From Halodesulfovibrio sp. MK-HDV (GTDB lineage: Bacteria; Desulfobacterota; Desulfovibrionia; Desulfovibrionales; Desulfovibrionaceae): a stretch of DNA of 64,000 nt. A model generated the notes under the pieces. The model had not been told where the DNA came from. It saw nothing but the letters and a program-made list of their open reading frames with translations, and did not search any database. Both the position numbers and the translations under genes were made by a program. Location: positions 62,001-126,000 of the forward strand of contig NZ_WYDS01000012.1 of NCBI RefSeq assembly GCF_009914765.1, read 5' to 3'. This document shows positions 46,511-56,349 of this stretch, piece after piece (positions within the stretch are counted from its first letter, which is position 1; each line of letters begins with the position of its first letter).

Positions 46511-46706
46511 ATACATAACGATTTGGAAAGTAGTCACTTTAATAGGATCAAGGTCTACACTCGTTTCTTGGGGGCACCAATACGTGTTCACGAGGAACAA
46601 GCGTTACGGGTGGTGGCTCCTGTGGAGAGAGTGTCTTGTTCTTTGGAGATGTTCCTGCGGTAGTCCGTCGGAGGTCTCTATGCAGAGTTTTTCCGAAGAT
46701 AACTAT

Positions 46707-47156
46707 CTATTCAGACGGTACACCTTTGAAAGAAGGCAGCAGGGCTTTTTTAGCAAGTTTAGCATCTACTGTAAGGATTGGACCTTCTTCAGTTTCGTGC
46801 ACTTTGTAATCTGTGATTACGCGCAGGTCATTTGGATGCATAACTTCTTTCTGACGAACCATTTCTTCTACAATGTCAACAAGTGTAGTTTTTGTTTCGT
46901 CAGTAAGTTCAAATTGCTCAAGAGAGCGGTGCAGGCCGTCTTCCCAGCGGTCACGCGGAAGGAATGATGCGTTCCACGCAAATACGCCAAGACCGATAGC
47001 GTTATCGTCTCCGCTTAAGCTTTCAGCTTCCGCCAGAAGCGGTTTGCAAAACTTCATTACGGTGTCGGAAAAATCGTCAGCAGTAGACGCTTTACGGCGT
47101 TTAATTGCAGCAATGCGTTTTTTAATCTTCTGTTGGTCTTTTTTGGAATTAGCCAT
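46707..47156 (-). CDS. unrecognised soluble protein
   Basis: The 149-residue protein has a very basic N-terminus (KKDQQKIKKRIAAIKRRKAS), then an acidic helical body. A conserved-looking core reads GLGVFAWNASFLPRDRWEDG. AGGAG precedes the ATG at 47156. The basic head could bind nucleic acid, but no known domain was recognised. Confidence 0.72.
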   Translation of the reverse strand: MANSKKDQQKIKKRIAAIKRRKASTADDFSDTVMKFCKPLLAEAESLSGDDNAIGLGVFAWNASFLPRDRWEDGLHRSLEQFELTDETKTTLVDIVEEMVRQKEVMHPNDLRVITDYKVHETEEGPILTVDAKLAKKALLPSFKGVPSE

Positions 47157-47261
47157 GCGGGGCTCCTTTTTCATAAGATGTCTGCCGCGTCATAGTGTTT
47201 TTATGACAGAAGAGCAATACGCAGACATACAACCTATGGAATATTGGCGCCCGAAAATGCT

Positions 47262-47951
47262 CTATGACTTTTTACGATACTGCATGAATGCTGCAAGTCC
47301 GAGTAGTCCCAAAATATAGCCAATTCCACCAAAGATATCTTTCATGTTTGTTGTCGGCTGAAGAATCTGTGCATTCAGCTTTGCTACCTGTGCTTTAATT
47401 GGAACAAGTTCCTGTCGCACGGCGGTACGGATAAGTGTATCCAGCTCTGTTTTTGTCAGAGTGACAGTTGCGGCGGGAGTAGCTGTTTTTTGTTCAGATT
47501 CCTGCTCAGCTGTTCGGGGTGACGTCTGGGATGAAGCTTGAGCATTTGTATCTGTAGTAGGAGCAGTAGTTTTTGTGGAAGCTAGCTGCTCCGTTGCGAC
47601 ACTAACTGCGGCATCAGCAAAGTCTTCCGCTTGTAGAGTCCACGAACTCGCGTGACCTTGTCCTGCATCCAGAGTGACGACGATTGGATCTTTGGTCTTA
47701 ATGGCGTCAGCGGAAAGGGGGAAGGACCATTCGCCATTACTATTCGTAATACCTTTTGCGATTACTTTCCCTGTCTTTTTATCCGTAGCGGTAACGGCAC
47801 TGTTTTGTGCTTTGCTACCGCTGGAGAAAAAGGACTCAGTATGTATAGTCGTCCCTTCTGCCCATGCAAAAATATTAACTCGGTGGGCAAAGGCTGATGT
47901 GGTAAGAATACAAGTAATAATGAATGCAAAAAATATGGTTGATAGACGCAT
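47262..47951 (-). CDS. nikL: NikL-like periplasmic nickel-transport accessory protein
   Basis: The 229-residue product has a signal peptide (FFAFIITCILTTSAFA) followed directly by HRVNIFAWAEG. A beta-rich domain reads VTATDKKTGKVIAKGIT with LDAGQGHASSWTL. A Thr/Ala/Gln linker and a C-terminal membrane helix (GGIGYILGLLGLAAFMQYR) follow. This layout matches NikL, the extra subunit of ECF-type nickel transporters, whose N-terminal His may bind metal. The NikMNQO genes are not adjacent, which is unusual. AGGAG lies before the ATG. Confidence 0.6.
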   Translation of the reverse strand: MRLSTIFFAFIITCILTTSAFAHRVNIFAWAEGTTIHTESFFSSGSKAQNSAVTATDKKTGKVIAKGITNSNGEWSFPLSADAIKTKDPIVVTLDAGQGHASSWTLQAEDFADAAVSVATEQLASTKTTAPTTDTNAQASSQTSPRTAEQESEQKTATPAATVTLTKTELDTLIRTAVRQELVPIKAQVAKLNAQILQPTTNMKDIFGGIGYILGLLGLAAFMQYRKKS

Positions 47952-48208
47952 GTTGGCTCCTGCGGTGTTGTTTATTATATAGGATACAAAAGCAGGTTGA
48001 ATGTGTATGTCCGGTTTAGGATAGGCGTTTTTCTCGTGTGACGTTATAGAAAAAAGTAACACGCATCAAGCTTGTTGATATAAATATGCAAGCCAATATT
48101 TTTTTTATGAATTTGAATTGTAGAGTTGAGTTTCTTCTGTTTGATTTGAATAGAGTAAGGAAATCAAGGTATTATTCCTTAAAAAATGTAATTGATCAAA
48201 TAAACAGC

Positions 48209-48237
48209 TTTACAGGATTGTTAATACTGACTATACA
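48209..48237 (+). promoter_or_regulatory. sigma-70-type promoter of the thi operon
   Basis: TTTACA and TATACA are separated by exactly 17 bases. The start point would be about seven bases beyond, just before the first riboswitch. Confidence 0.6.
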
Positions 48238-48246
48238 TGTCCGAAC

Positions 48247-48335
48247 AGCTAGGGGGGCCTTAACGGGCTGAGAGTGAGCGTAATAGTTCTGACCCTTGAA
48301 CCTGATGTGGTTTATACCACCGGAGGAAAGCAACT
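48247..48335 (+). ncRNA. TPP riboswitch, first of a tandem pair
   Basis: It contains the conserved THI-box parts in order: AGGGGGGCC, GGGCTGAGAG, GACCCTTGAACCTGAT, the P1/P4 arm TGGTTTATACCACC and GGAGGAAAG. A full intrinsic terminator follows at 48352. Thiamine diphosphate binding should promote termination before thiS. Confidence 0.95.
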
Positions 48336-48351
48336 ACGTTTCAAGAACTAC

Positions 48352-48381
48352 AAGCTTATCCGAAGGGGTAAGCTTTTTTTT
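48352..48381 (+). terminator. terminator of the first TPP riboswitch
   Basis: AAGCTTATCC pairs with GGGTAAGCTT (one G-U), loop GAAG, then eight T. Confidence 0.88.
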
Positions 48382-48383
48382 AT

Positions 48384-48422
48384 GCCTGTAGCATAAAACG
48401 CACAGCGTTTTATGGGATACAG
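48384..48422 (+). promoter_or_regulatory. strong hairpin between the two riboswitches
   Basis: ATAAAACGC pairs with GCGTTTTAT, enclosed by CCTGTA/TACAGG. It has no T-run, so it is not a normal terminator. It may insulate the two aptamers or act in RNA stability. Confidence 0.6.
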
Positions 48423-48437
48423 GGTGTGTCTACATAC

Positions 48438-48521
48438 AGCTAGGGGAGCCTTCGGGCTGAGAGTGAACATTGCGTTCAGACCCTTTGAACCTGACGCGGT
48501 TTATACCGCCGGAGGAAGGCT
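48438..48521 (+). ncRNA. TPP riboswitch, second of a tandem pair
   Basis: A second complete THI box: CTAGGGGAGCC, GGGCTGAGAG, GACCCTTTGAACCTGA, CGGTTTATACCGCCGG and GGAGGAAGG. Its own terminator follows at 48542, directly upstream of the thiS ribosome site. Both copies look intact in the TPP-contacting segments. Confidence 0.95.
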
Positions 48522-48541
48522 GAGTACTTAACTCGTATTCT

Positions 48542-48567
48542 AAGCTTGCCTTCGTGCAAGCTTTTTT
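48542..48567 (+). terminator. terminator of the second TPP riboswitch
   Basis: AAGCTTGC pairs with GCAAGCTT around CTTCGT, then seven T. It ends about 30 bases before the thiS start. Confidence 0.87.
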
Positions 48568-48598
48568 TATGCGATTAAAGCAGCAAAGGAACCCTACA

Positions 48599-48799
48599 AT
48601 GCAACTAACTGTAAATGGTCAGATGCAACTGTGCAATGACGACACAACCCTGCTTGAATATCTGCAGGGCAACGGCGTGGATGTAAAAGCGGTTGTCGTG
48701 GAACTGAATCGAATCGTTGTGAAGGCTGATGATTTTGGAACTACCGTACTTACTGACGGGAATGTATTGGAAATCCTGCAATTCGTAGGAGGGGGCTAA
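48599..48799 (+). CDS. thiS: thiamine biosynthesis sulfur carrier ThiS
   Basis: The 66-residue ubiquitin-like protein ends in the required Gly-Gly (QFVGGG, one extra Gly). The C-terminus is adenylated by ThiF and thiocarboxylated to deliver sulfur to ThiG. AAGGAA precedes the ATG at 48599. The stop overlaps the thiG start by one base. Confidence 0.93.
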   Translation: MQLTVNGQMQLCNDDTTLLEYLQGNGVDVKAVVVELNRIVVKADDFGTTVLTDGNVLEILQFVGGG

Positions 48800-49587
48800 T
48801 GGAAGCGAACAACAACGACGCATTGGTTATCGGCGGAGTCAGCTTGACCAGCAGACTATTAACCGGAACCGGCAAATATGGCTCAGATACAATCATTCCT
48901 GATGTATGTGCATCGTCCGGATCTCAGGTCATCACTGTAGCGTTACGAAGAGTTGACACAAACGCGGCTACCGGGAACGTAATGCAGCACATTCCCAAGC
49001 ACATGCAGTTGTTGCCGAATACTTCCGGTGCGCGCAATGCCGACGAGGCAGTACGAATTGCTCGTTTGGCGCGCGCGGCCGGATGTGGCGACTGGATTAA
49101 AATTGAAGTTATCTCCGACAATAAATATTTATTGCCGGATGGATACGAAACCGCAAAGGCAACAGAAATTCTTGCAAAAGAAGGTTTTACTGTTTTGCCG
49201 TATGTAAATGCGGATTTGTACATTGCACGCGATCTTGTGAATGCGGGTGCTGCGGCAGTTATGCCGTTAGGTGCTCCCATTGGCAGTAACCGCGGGCTGA
49301 TGACAAAAGAAATGGTTCGTATTCTGATTGATGAAATTTCTTTACCGATTATTGTTGATGCAGGAATCGGCGCTCCGTCACAGGCGTGTGAAGCTATGGA
49401 AATGGGTGCAGCAGCTTGTCTGGTGAATACCGCAATTGCAGCTTCCGGTGATCCTGTGGCAATGGGGCGGGCGTTTGGTGAAGCTGTTCGAGCCGGTCGT
49501 GCTGCGTATATTGCGCAGACAGCGGCAGTCTCTACTGGTTCAGCCGATGCCTCATCTCCACTGACCGGCTTTTTAGGCGGTATGTAA
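48799..49587 (+). CDS. thiG: thiazole synthase ThiG
   Basis: The 262-residue TIM barrel begins with [20 protein letters not shown]. The Schiff-base Lys region is [25 protein letters not shown] and [20 protein letters not shown] match the phosphate-binding end. It makes the thiazole ring from deoxyxylulose phosphate, dehydroglycine and ThiS thiocarboxylate. GGAGGGGG lies before the ATG. Confidence 0.97.
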   Translation: MEANNNDALVIGGVSLTSRLLTGTGKYGSDTIIPDVCASSGSQVITVALRRVDTNAATGNVMQHIPKHMQLLPNTSGARNADEAVRIARLARAAGCGDWIKIEVISDNKYLLPDGYETAKATEILAKEGFTVLPYVNADLYIARDLVNAGAAAVMPLGAPIGSNRGLMTKEMVRILIDEISLPIIVDAGIGAPSQACEAMEMGAAACLVNTAIAASGDPVAMGRAFGEAVRAGRAAYIAQTAAVSTGSADASSPLTGFLGGM

Positions 49588-49588
49588 T

Positions 49589-50695
49589 ATGGGATTTTCT
49601 GATCTTCTTTCGAAGTACGATACGCTGGACATGGCAGCGTATCTGGCAGCAGTTACCGCTGCCGATGTGGAGCGTGTGCTTGCAAAGCATTCTTTGACTC
49701 CACTCGATTATCTGACTCTGCTGTCTCCGGCAGCAGAGGGCATGCTTGAAGCTATAGCGCAGAAAGCGAATGCGATTACGTTACGTCATTTCGGAAAGAC
49801 GATTCAGCTTTTTACCCCCTTGTATCTTGCTAACTACTGTACCAACCAGTGTGTGTACTGTGGTTTCAATACAGAAAACCGTATTAAACGTTCACAGCTT
49901 TCTGCGGATGAATTGAGAACAGAAGCCGAGGCCATTGCGGCAACCGGATTAAAGCACATCCTTATCCTTACAGGTGATGCTCCGGCTAAGTCTACAGTTG
50001 AGTACATTGGTGACTGTTCAAAGATCCTGAGTGAGTTTTTCACTTCTATCAGCATAGAAGTGTATGCAATGACTCAGGAAGAATACGCTTATCTGGAAAC
50101 ATGCGGCGTTGACGGACTGACAATTTATCAGGAAACATACAACAAGTCGTTGTACCTTGAATTGCACCCGAAAGGGCCGAAACGCGATTACGATTTTAGA
50201 CTCGATGCCCCTGAACGCGGATGTCAGGCAGGAATGCGTACTGTAAACGTAGGTGCATTACTCGGACTGGAATCTGTATGGCAGCGTGATGCTTTCTATA
50301 CAGGACTACACGCGGAGTATTTGCAGCGTAAATATCCTGCAACAAACATTGCCATCTCACCGCCGAGAATGCGCCCGCATGTTGGCGCATATGAGCCTGC
50401 ATCTATTGTAACGGACAGAAATTTAGTTCAGCTTGTTCTGGCTCAACGTATTTTCCTGCATAACGTAGGCATTACCATTTCCACACGGGAATCAGCAGAA
50501 CTGCGTGATAACATGATGCCACTAGGTGTGACCAAAATGTCTGCCGGAGTAACCACCGCGGTTGGCGGTCATACATCTGATGACGAAAGCACTGCGCAGT
50601 TTGATATTTCAGATCCCCGTAGCGTTGAGGAAATGTGCAGAGCCATTGAATCGAAAGGATTTCAGCCTGTATTCAAAGACTGGCAACCTTTTTAG
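49589..50695 (+). CDS. thiH: 2-iminoacetate synthase ThiH
   Basis: The 368-residue radical-SAM tyrosine lyase carries the cluster motif in [12 protein letters not shown]. It also has [29 protein letters not shown] and the C-terminal [11 protein letters not shown]. It supplies dehydroglycine for ThiG. Its use instead of oxygen-dependent ThiO fits an anaerobe. One base separates it from thiG. Confidence 0.96.
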   Translation: MGFSDLLSKYDTLDMAAYLAAVTAADVERVLAKHSLTPLDYLTLLSPAAEGMLEAIAQKANAITLRHFGKTIQLFTPLYLANYCTNQCVYCGFNTENRIKRSQLSADELRTEAEAIAATGLKHILILTGDAPAKSTVEYIGDCSKILSEFFTSISIEVYAMTQEEYAYLETCGVDGLTIYQETYNKSLYLELHPKGPKRDYDFRLDAPERGCQAGMRTVNVGALLGLESVWQRDAFYTGLHAEYLQRKYPATNIAISPPRMRPHVGAYEPASIVTDRNLVQLVLAQRIFLHNVGITISTRESAELRDNMMPLGVTKMSAGVTTAVGGHTSDDESTAQFDISDPRSVEEMCRAIESKGFQPVFKDWQPF

Positions 50696-50713
50696 TCGAT
50701 GCAGGAAGGCGTT

Positions 50714-51325
50714 ATGACCATCAATTCAGTGTTGCAGACAGGTCTGTCCCGCTATCTTACACCAGAGCAGTTGGAAAAACTTGCTTCTGTCACTGTAGGC
50801 ATTGCCGGTTGCGGCGGGCTGGGGTCTAACTGTGCCTTTATGCTGGCTCGAAGTGGTGTTCGGAATTTTGTCATTGTAGATTATGATATTGTGGATTCAT
50901 CAAACCTGAACCGACAGTTCTTTTTCGAAGATCAGATTGGTATGGCGAAAGTTGAAATCTGCAAAACGAATCTGCTTCGCATAGACAGTACCTTGAACAT
51001 TACGATACACAATGGGCAGATAACGCCGACCACCGCACCGCAATACTTTGCTGACAGCGACATAATTATTGAAGCTCTAGATAGCATTGACGGTAAGAAA
51101 ATGATGGCAGAGCAGTATTTGTCTGATGCACGTCTGTTCGTTTCAGCCTCCGGTATGGCGGGGTGGGGTGAACCATACATGCAGAAGCGGCAGATTCGCG
51201 ATGATGCCGTGCTTGTTGGTGATTTTACAACTGATATTGCCGATCATCCGCCTATGGCACCCAAAGTGCTTATGGCAGCCGCTATGCAGGCAGATGTAGT
51301 GCTAACGCATATTTTGGGGAAGTAG
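50714..51325 (+). CDS. thiF: ThiF-family sulfur carrier adenylyltransferase (short form)
   Basis: This protein of about 203 residues has an E1-like Rossmann domain: VGIAGCGGLGSNCAFMLARS, then VDYDIVDSSNLNRQFFFEDQ and EALDSIDGKKMM. The two Cys-x-x-Cys zinc pairs of long ThiF/MoeB are absent, which fits the short (family 2) type. It adenylates ThiS. Start at the ATG with AGGAAGG upstream. Confidence 0.92.
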   Translation: MTINSVLQTGLSRYLTPEQLEKLASVTVGIAGCGGLGSNCAFMLARSGVRNFVIVDYDIVDSSNLNRQFFFEDQIGMAKVEICKTNLLRIDSTLNITIHNGQITPTTAPQYFADSDIIIEALDSIDGKKMMAEQYLSDARLFVSASGMAGWGEPYMQKRQIRDDAVLVGDFTTDIADHPPMAPKVLMAAAMQADVVLTHILGK

Positions 51326-51326
51326 C

Positions 51327-51965
51327 ATGAATTTTCAAGAAATTTTAGATACCGATATTTACGCTTTGACCGACGAAGGCTTGTCCAAAGGTCGTTCTAA
51401 TGTTGAAGTTGTAGATGCTATGCTTAAAGCAGGCATCAAAGTACTTCAGTACAGAGAAAAAGATAAAAAATCCGGTGCAATGTTGGAAGAATGTTTGCAG
51501 ATTCGTGCCATGACTAAACAGGCAGGCTGCAAATTTATTGTTAATGACTACGTGGATATTGCTATGCTTTGTGATGCAGATGGTGTGCACGTTGGACAGG
51601 AAGATATCCCTGTTCCGCAGGTTCGTCAGCTTATCGGGGCAGATAAAATTATCGGCCTATCCACGCATTCTCCAGAAGAATGTAAGCATGCAATTGAGCT
51701 TGGTGCAGATTATGTAGGTGTTGGGCCGATATTTGCGACCCAGACTAAAAAAGATGTCTGTGCGCCTGTTGGGTATGAGTACCTTGAGTACGTTTCCCAG
51801 CAGCACAATATCCCGCATGTAGCTATTGGTGGGATCAAACTGCATAACATTCAGGACGTAGCCCAGCATGGTGCTCGTTGTTGCGCGATTGTTTCCGAGA
51901 TTGTGGGTGCAGAAGATATTACTGCGACCGTAATTGCATTGCGCAAGGCCATGGCTTCTCGATAG
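51327..51965 (+). CDS. thiE: thiamine-phosphate synthase
   Basis: This 212-residue TIM barrel joins the thiazole and pyrimidine phosphates. Visible are VLQYREKDKKSG, FIVNDYVDIAMLCDADGVHV, GQEDIPVPQVR, YVGVGPIFATQTK and VAIGGI. It closes the thiSGHFE operon; thiC and thiD must lie elsewhere. Confidence 0.95.
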   Translation: MNFQEILDTDIYALTDEGLSKGRSNVEVVDAMLKAGIKVLQYREKDKKSGAMLEECLQIRAMTKQAGCKFIVNDYVDIAMLCDADGVHVGQEDIPVPQVRQLIGADKIIGLSTHSPEECKHAIELGADYVGVGPIFATQTKKDVCAPVGYEYLEYVSQQHNIPHVAIGGIKLHNIQDVAQHGARCCAIVSEIVGAEDITATVIALRKAMASR

Positions 51966-51991
51966 TCATTGATTTGAAAAATAAAAAGTAC

Positions 51992-52024
51992 AAGGCAGCC
52001 TTCATATGAAGGCTGCCTTTTTTT
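51992..52024 (+). terminator. terminator of the thi operon
   Basis: AAGGCAGCCTTCAT pairs with ATGAAGGCTGCCTT, followed by T. Confidence 0.88.
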
Positions 52025-52184
52025 GTGTTCTTTGAAAAAAAGTGAATTGAATATACTCCGCATCTGGCGGGGGCGGAATAAAAAATAACAGTAAATGAGT
52101 GAGTTAATGCTATTATTAGAGCTCTTTTTTAGATAACAAATGAGTATTCATCTTGTACCATTTGTCAGAGTTGAAGGAGCGCAT

Positions 52185-53183
52185 ATGTGGCGTAAAGTTT
52201 TCTTTCTCATCCTGATTATAATTCTTGTCGGTGTTGAAGTAGCACATAGCGAAAAATTTTTTGTTGCAAAAGCTGCCAAGCGGCATGTCCATATGACGGG
52301 ATTCACTCGTCCGCGTACCGTGATGACTATATCCAGTGAAGAAAATGCACGATGCCTTGCTGTGTATGCTGATATCGGAGATGCCATTAAGCGCGACGGT
52401 TTATTCGCACGTCTTGATCCTACCTTTATCGAACTTGATATCCGTCGTAATCTTGATAAGCAGCAGGCAAACAATAGTACGGTCAATTTTTATTCGAAAG
52501 AAGCTGATAGATATCAAACGCTTATTGAAAAAGAATATGCAGCACAGACAACGTATGATGCCTTGGAGCGTGATCTCGACTTTGCACGCGAAGATTCAGA
52601 AGCATTGAAAATTGAAGAATTAATTCTGCGTGAGCATAAAAAACGTCACTTCATACTTGCTCCGGCAGGGTGGCGGGTGATTGAACGCTATCTCGAACCG
52701 GGTGAGTTGGCTCGAAAAGGGGACGTGTTAGCAAAAGTAGGCAATTTTAATGTACTTATTGTCCCCCTTGCCCTTACTCCTTCCGAATTGATCACGTTGA
52801 AAAAAATGGATGACATTACGATTGATCTGCCCGAATTGAATGGGAAAGTTCCAGCACGAATTGAAAATATTTCTCCGGACTTTGATCCTGACATGCGTAA
52901 AATTCAGGTTGATTTAGCGATAGACGAGTTTCCTATTGAAAAACGTGGCGGGGTACGAGCAGAGCTTTATATTCCGATGGATGAAGCAGAGGGTGCCGTT
53001 ATTGTTCCGGACAGTGCACTGGTTCAAGGATATGAAGAAGCATTTCTTGTTCGTGAAAATGGCGAAGAGGTTCCGGTTATCATAATGGGAAAAGGTGATG
53101 AGCCGAAGACAAAACGTGTTCGCTCCAAAGACATTTCTGCAGGAGAACGCTTTATAACTGAACCTACACAAACTGGTTTTTAG
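52185..53183 (+). CDS. RND efflux periplasmic adaptor (membrane fusion protein)
   Basis: The 332-residue product has an N-terminal hydrophobic helix or signal (VFFLILIIILVGVEVAH). The lipoyl/barrel-sandwich hybrid is split by a short coiled-coil arm (about residues 90-145). HFILAPAGWRVIERYLEPGE and VIVPDSALVQGYEEAFLV are typical adaptor segments. It is followed nine bases later by the RND pump gene. No TolC-like outer-membrane gene is adjacent. GGAG precedes the ATG. Confidence 0.88.
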   Translation: MWRKVFFLILIIILVGVEVAHSEKFFVAKAAKRHVHMTGFTRPRTVMTISSEENARCLAVYADIGDAIKRDGLFARLDPTFIELDIRRNLDKQQANNSTVNFYSKEADRYQTLIEKEYAAQTTYDALERDLDFAREDSEALKIEELILREHKKRHFILAPAGWRVIERYLEPGELARKGDVLAKVGNFNVLIVPLALTPSELITLKKMDDITIDLPELNGKVPARIENISPDFDPDMRKIQVDLAIDEFPIEKRGGVRAELYIPMDEAEGAVIVPDSALVQGYEEAFLVRENGEEVPVIIMGKGDEPKTKRVRSKDISAGERFITEPTQTGF

Positions 53184-53192
53184 GGAGATGCT

Positions 53193-56100
53193 ATGCGCGC
53201 TGTAATTGCATTTACTCTTAATCAGAAGGTGCTGGTTAATCTGGCCTTTTTAGTACTTATGATTCTTGGTGTCATAAGTATTCTTACCATTCCAGTGGAC
53301 AGGATGCCGTACGTAAGAATGGGCAAGGTGCATATTAGCACTTTCCTTCCCGGGGCATCGCCGTCTGATGTTGAATCTCTTGTGACAAAAGAAATTGAGG
53401 ATGCGCTCGATAGTCTGGAACAAGTTGAATATATCCGCTCCCGTTCATACCGTGAACGCAGCTCCATTCTTGTAAAATTTGTTGATGATTCAGACTATCA
53501 GAAACTGTATGACGAACTACGTTTCAAGGTTTTGTCTATTCAGAATGATTTACCCATAGATATGGACCCGCCTAAATTTACAGAGATTGCTATTGATGAA
53601 TGGTTGCCAGCGCTGAACGTCATTCTTGTTGGGGAGAGGTCAAACAGAGCTCTGAGTCTTATTGCTGAAGAACTTAAAAATGAATTTGCTCGTATCCCGG
53701 GTGTAAAAGACGTTCGATTGAACGGTGAATATTCTCGTGAATTTCATATCGACTTGTCTCCAGCCAAAATGAATCGATACATGATTACGCTGGAAGAGGT
53801 TCGTAAAGCATTATTGGATGCCAACGTTTCTATTCCGGCAGGTGATTTTGATACAGGAAAAACAGAATACATAGTTGTCGTGGATGAACGATTCAAGACT
53901 CAGGAAGATATCGAGAAAGTAATTCTGCGGAAAGACAATGAAGGTTCGTTTGTCCGTGTAGGCGATGTGATGACGAAGGCGGAGTACAGTTATCGCGACC
54001 CTCATGTCATCACTTCTGTTAACGGGAAAGATTGTATTACGATAGCGGTTATGAAGCAGAGCACGGGCAATGCCATCGATATTTGTAACGCTGTTGAGGA
54101 GATAGTAGAGAAACATACAGAGCGGCTTGCAGCGAGCAAAGTACAGCCTGTTATTACGCAGGACCAGCGTGTATTCATTGATGAATCTATGAACATTATG
54201 GGTTCCAACTTGCTCGTTGGTATTACGCTCGTAATGGTAATTATCTGGATAGTAATGGGATTGCGAAATGCCGTCATTACGACTGTGGGCATACCGTTTT
54301 CTTTTCTTGTAACGATGATCTTTATGAAGGTGTCCGGCAACTCGCTTAACGAAATTACATTGTTCGCATTTGTGCTCGTCGCCGGTATTATTGTTGATGA
54401 CGCTATTGTAGTGATCGAAAATATCTACAGGCATATTCAGCTGGGAGAGCCATTAAAGACTGCTGTTATCGATGGTGCGGCGGAAGTGGCCGTACCTGTT
54501 ATTTCTGCTACATCGACGACGGTTGCGGCATTTTTACCTATGCTCATTATGTCTGGGTCTACAGGTGAATTCTTTGCGCAGATTCCGATCGCTGTCAGCT
54601 TTGCCATTGCAGCATCTCTTATTGAATGCCTGCTGATTCTTCCCTTACATTTTTATGATTGGCCGGGGGGGGAGAAGTTTGCTCACGGCTATACCCCTCC
54701 TGTAGATCAACCGTTTTTAATCAAATTTAAAGATGTTGCTGTCGCGATATTGCGCATATTCATGAAACATCGTGCAAAGAGCATTTGTGCGGTTTTTGTG
54801 GCATTCATAGGCGCACTTTTTTATTTTCGGTGTTTCTGTTTCCGGCACACTTCCGCTTCTTCGTATTAAGTTTTTTCCGGATAACTACAATATCTTCTAC
54901 GTGAATGTGGAGGCTCCAGCAGGCACATCTCTTCAGGAGGTTTCTCGCAGGTTGAAAGAGATGACGGTCAATATTGATTCCAAAGGGAAAAATGTTGTTC
55001 GTGCTGCCACCGCTTTTGCCGGTTTCTATGTGAATGAAGATTATGAACAGGTTTACGGATCAAATTATGGCACGGTTAACGTTGAACTGCCTGAAGTTAA
55101 TACCCGTATATTTGCAGATTATCCAAAGAATGACCCCATTGCGCATTTGGATACAATGCGAAAGGAACTGACAGAATATGCTCATAAAAATTGGGGTAAG
55201 CAGTGGGTGGTACGGGTTCGCGCTGAATCTGACGGGCCACCGACGGGGAAAGATTTGACCATTCGCGTTATGGGTGTTGATACCGGTAAGGTTGATATGC
55301 TGACCCGTGATATTATGAATTACATGAAAACGAATGAAGAATATTCTGAGTACTTGGTGGATTTACGACCCGACACGGGATATCCGAATAGAATTGTGCG
55401 TTTTGTACCGGATGAAATGCGAGTTTCGCAGTACGAGCTAACGCCAAGGCTTGTTGCCAGAATGGCAGGCTCGATTTTGGATGGTTCCCTTGTGGGCGAA
55501 TTCAGGGCGGATGATGAAGATATTGATTTACGAATGCGGGTGGATCAACGCTTCTTACGCGCACCGGAAGATGCTTTGAGCATTCCTGTTATTGAAGAAG
55601 ATATGGGGTCTATTCGTCTTGGTGATCTTGTAAAAATAGAAACATACACAGAGCCGGGACAGTTCAATAGATTTCAGGGAGAAAGGGCTATTACTCTTTC
55701 TGCTAATTTGAAACCGGGTTCTCCGTACTCACCTCCGTATATCGTGAATAATGTGGTGGAATATTACTCGACGATTCGTACAAAATATACCGGAGCGACG
55801 CTTAACTTCGCGGGTGAATATGAATCTACGCAGAAGTCATACTCATCTCTCATGTTCGCATTTTTAATTGCATTACTTGTTATCTACATGATCTTGGCAA
55901 CACAGTTTAATTCATATGTGCAGCCGCTTATCATTCTCTCTGCCGTGGTTTTTGCTTTTATTGGTGTTGTTTATGGCGTTTTTTTTACCCGAACGTTATT
56001 CACCATTAACAGTTTTATTGCGACCATCGGGGTAACGGGGGTTGTAGTTAACGACTCACTTGTGCTTATTGCCTTCCTCAATAATTTGAGCCGGGACGGA

Positions 56101-56349
56101 ATGCACAGGGATGAGGCTGTGTATGAGGGTGTTCGAATGCGCCTGCGTCCTATTTTGCTGACCACTCTTACGACAACCTTGGGGTTGCTGCCGATGGCTA
56201 TCGGTATCCCGTATTACTCACTTAACTGGGGGCCAATGGCGTCTACCTTTGTTACGGGGCTATGCACTGCCACCTTGCTTACACTCTTCATTGTTCCTGT
56301 TTTGTGGCATCTCTTTATGGGACTACAAGAGCGTCTTTCAAAACCATAA
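53193..56349 (+). pseudogene. RND-family efflux pump, frame broken in a T6 run
   Basis: The first frame (53193-54869) covers helix 1, the first porter loop and helices 2-6, including FVLVAGIIVDDAIVVIENIY with its paired Asp. It ends falsely after FVAFIGALFYF. One base less in the T6 run (54817-54822) restores FIFGVSVSGTLPLLRIKFF and continues through the second porter loop and the helices FLIALLVIYMILATQFNSYV to 56349. The joined pump has about 1051 residues, a normal RND length. A start at 54901 is not real. The substrate is unknown. Confidence 0.85.

Noticed and set aside
54901-56349. Second half of the RND pump as a separate gene
   Set aside because: It begins mid-domain with no ribosome site and joins the first half exactly when one T is removed.
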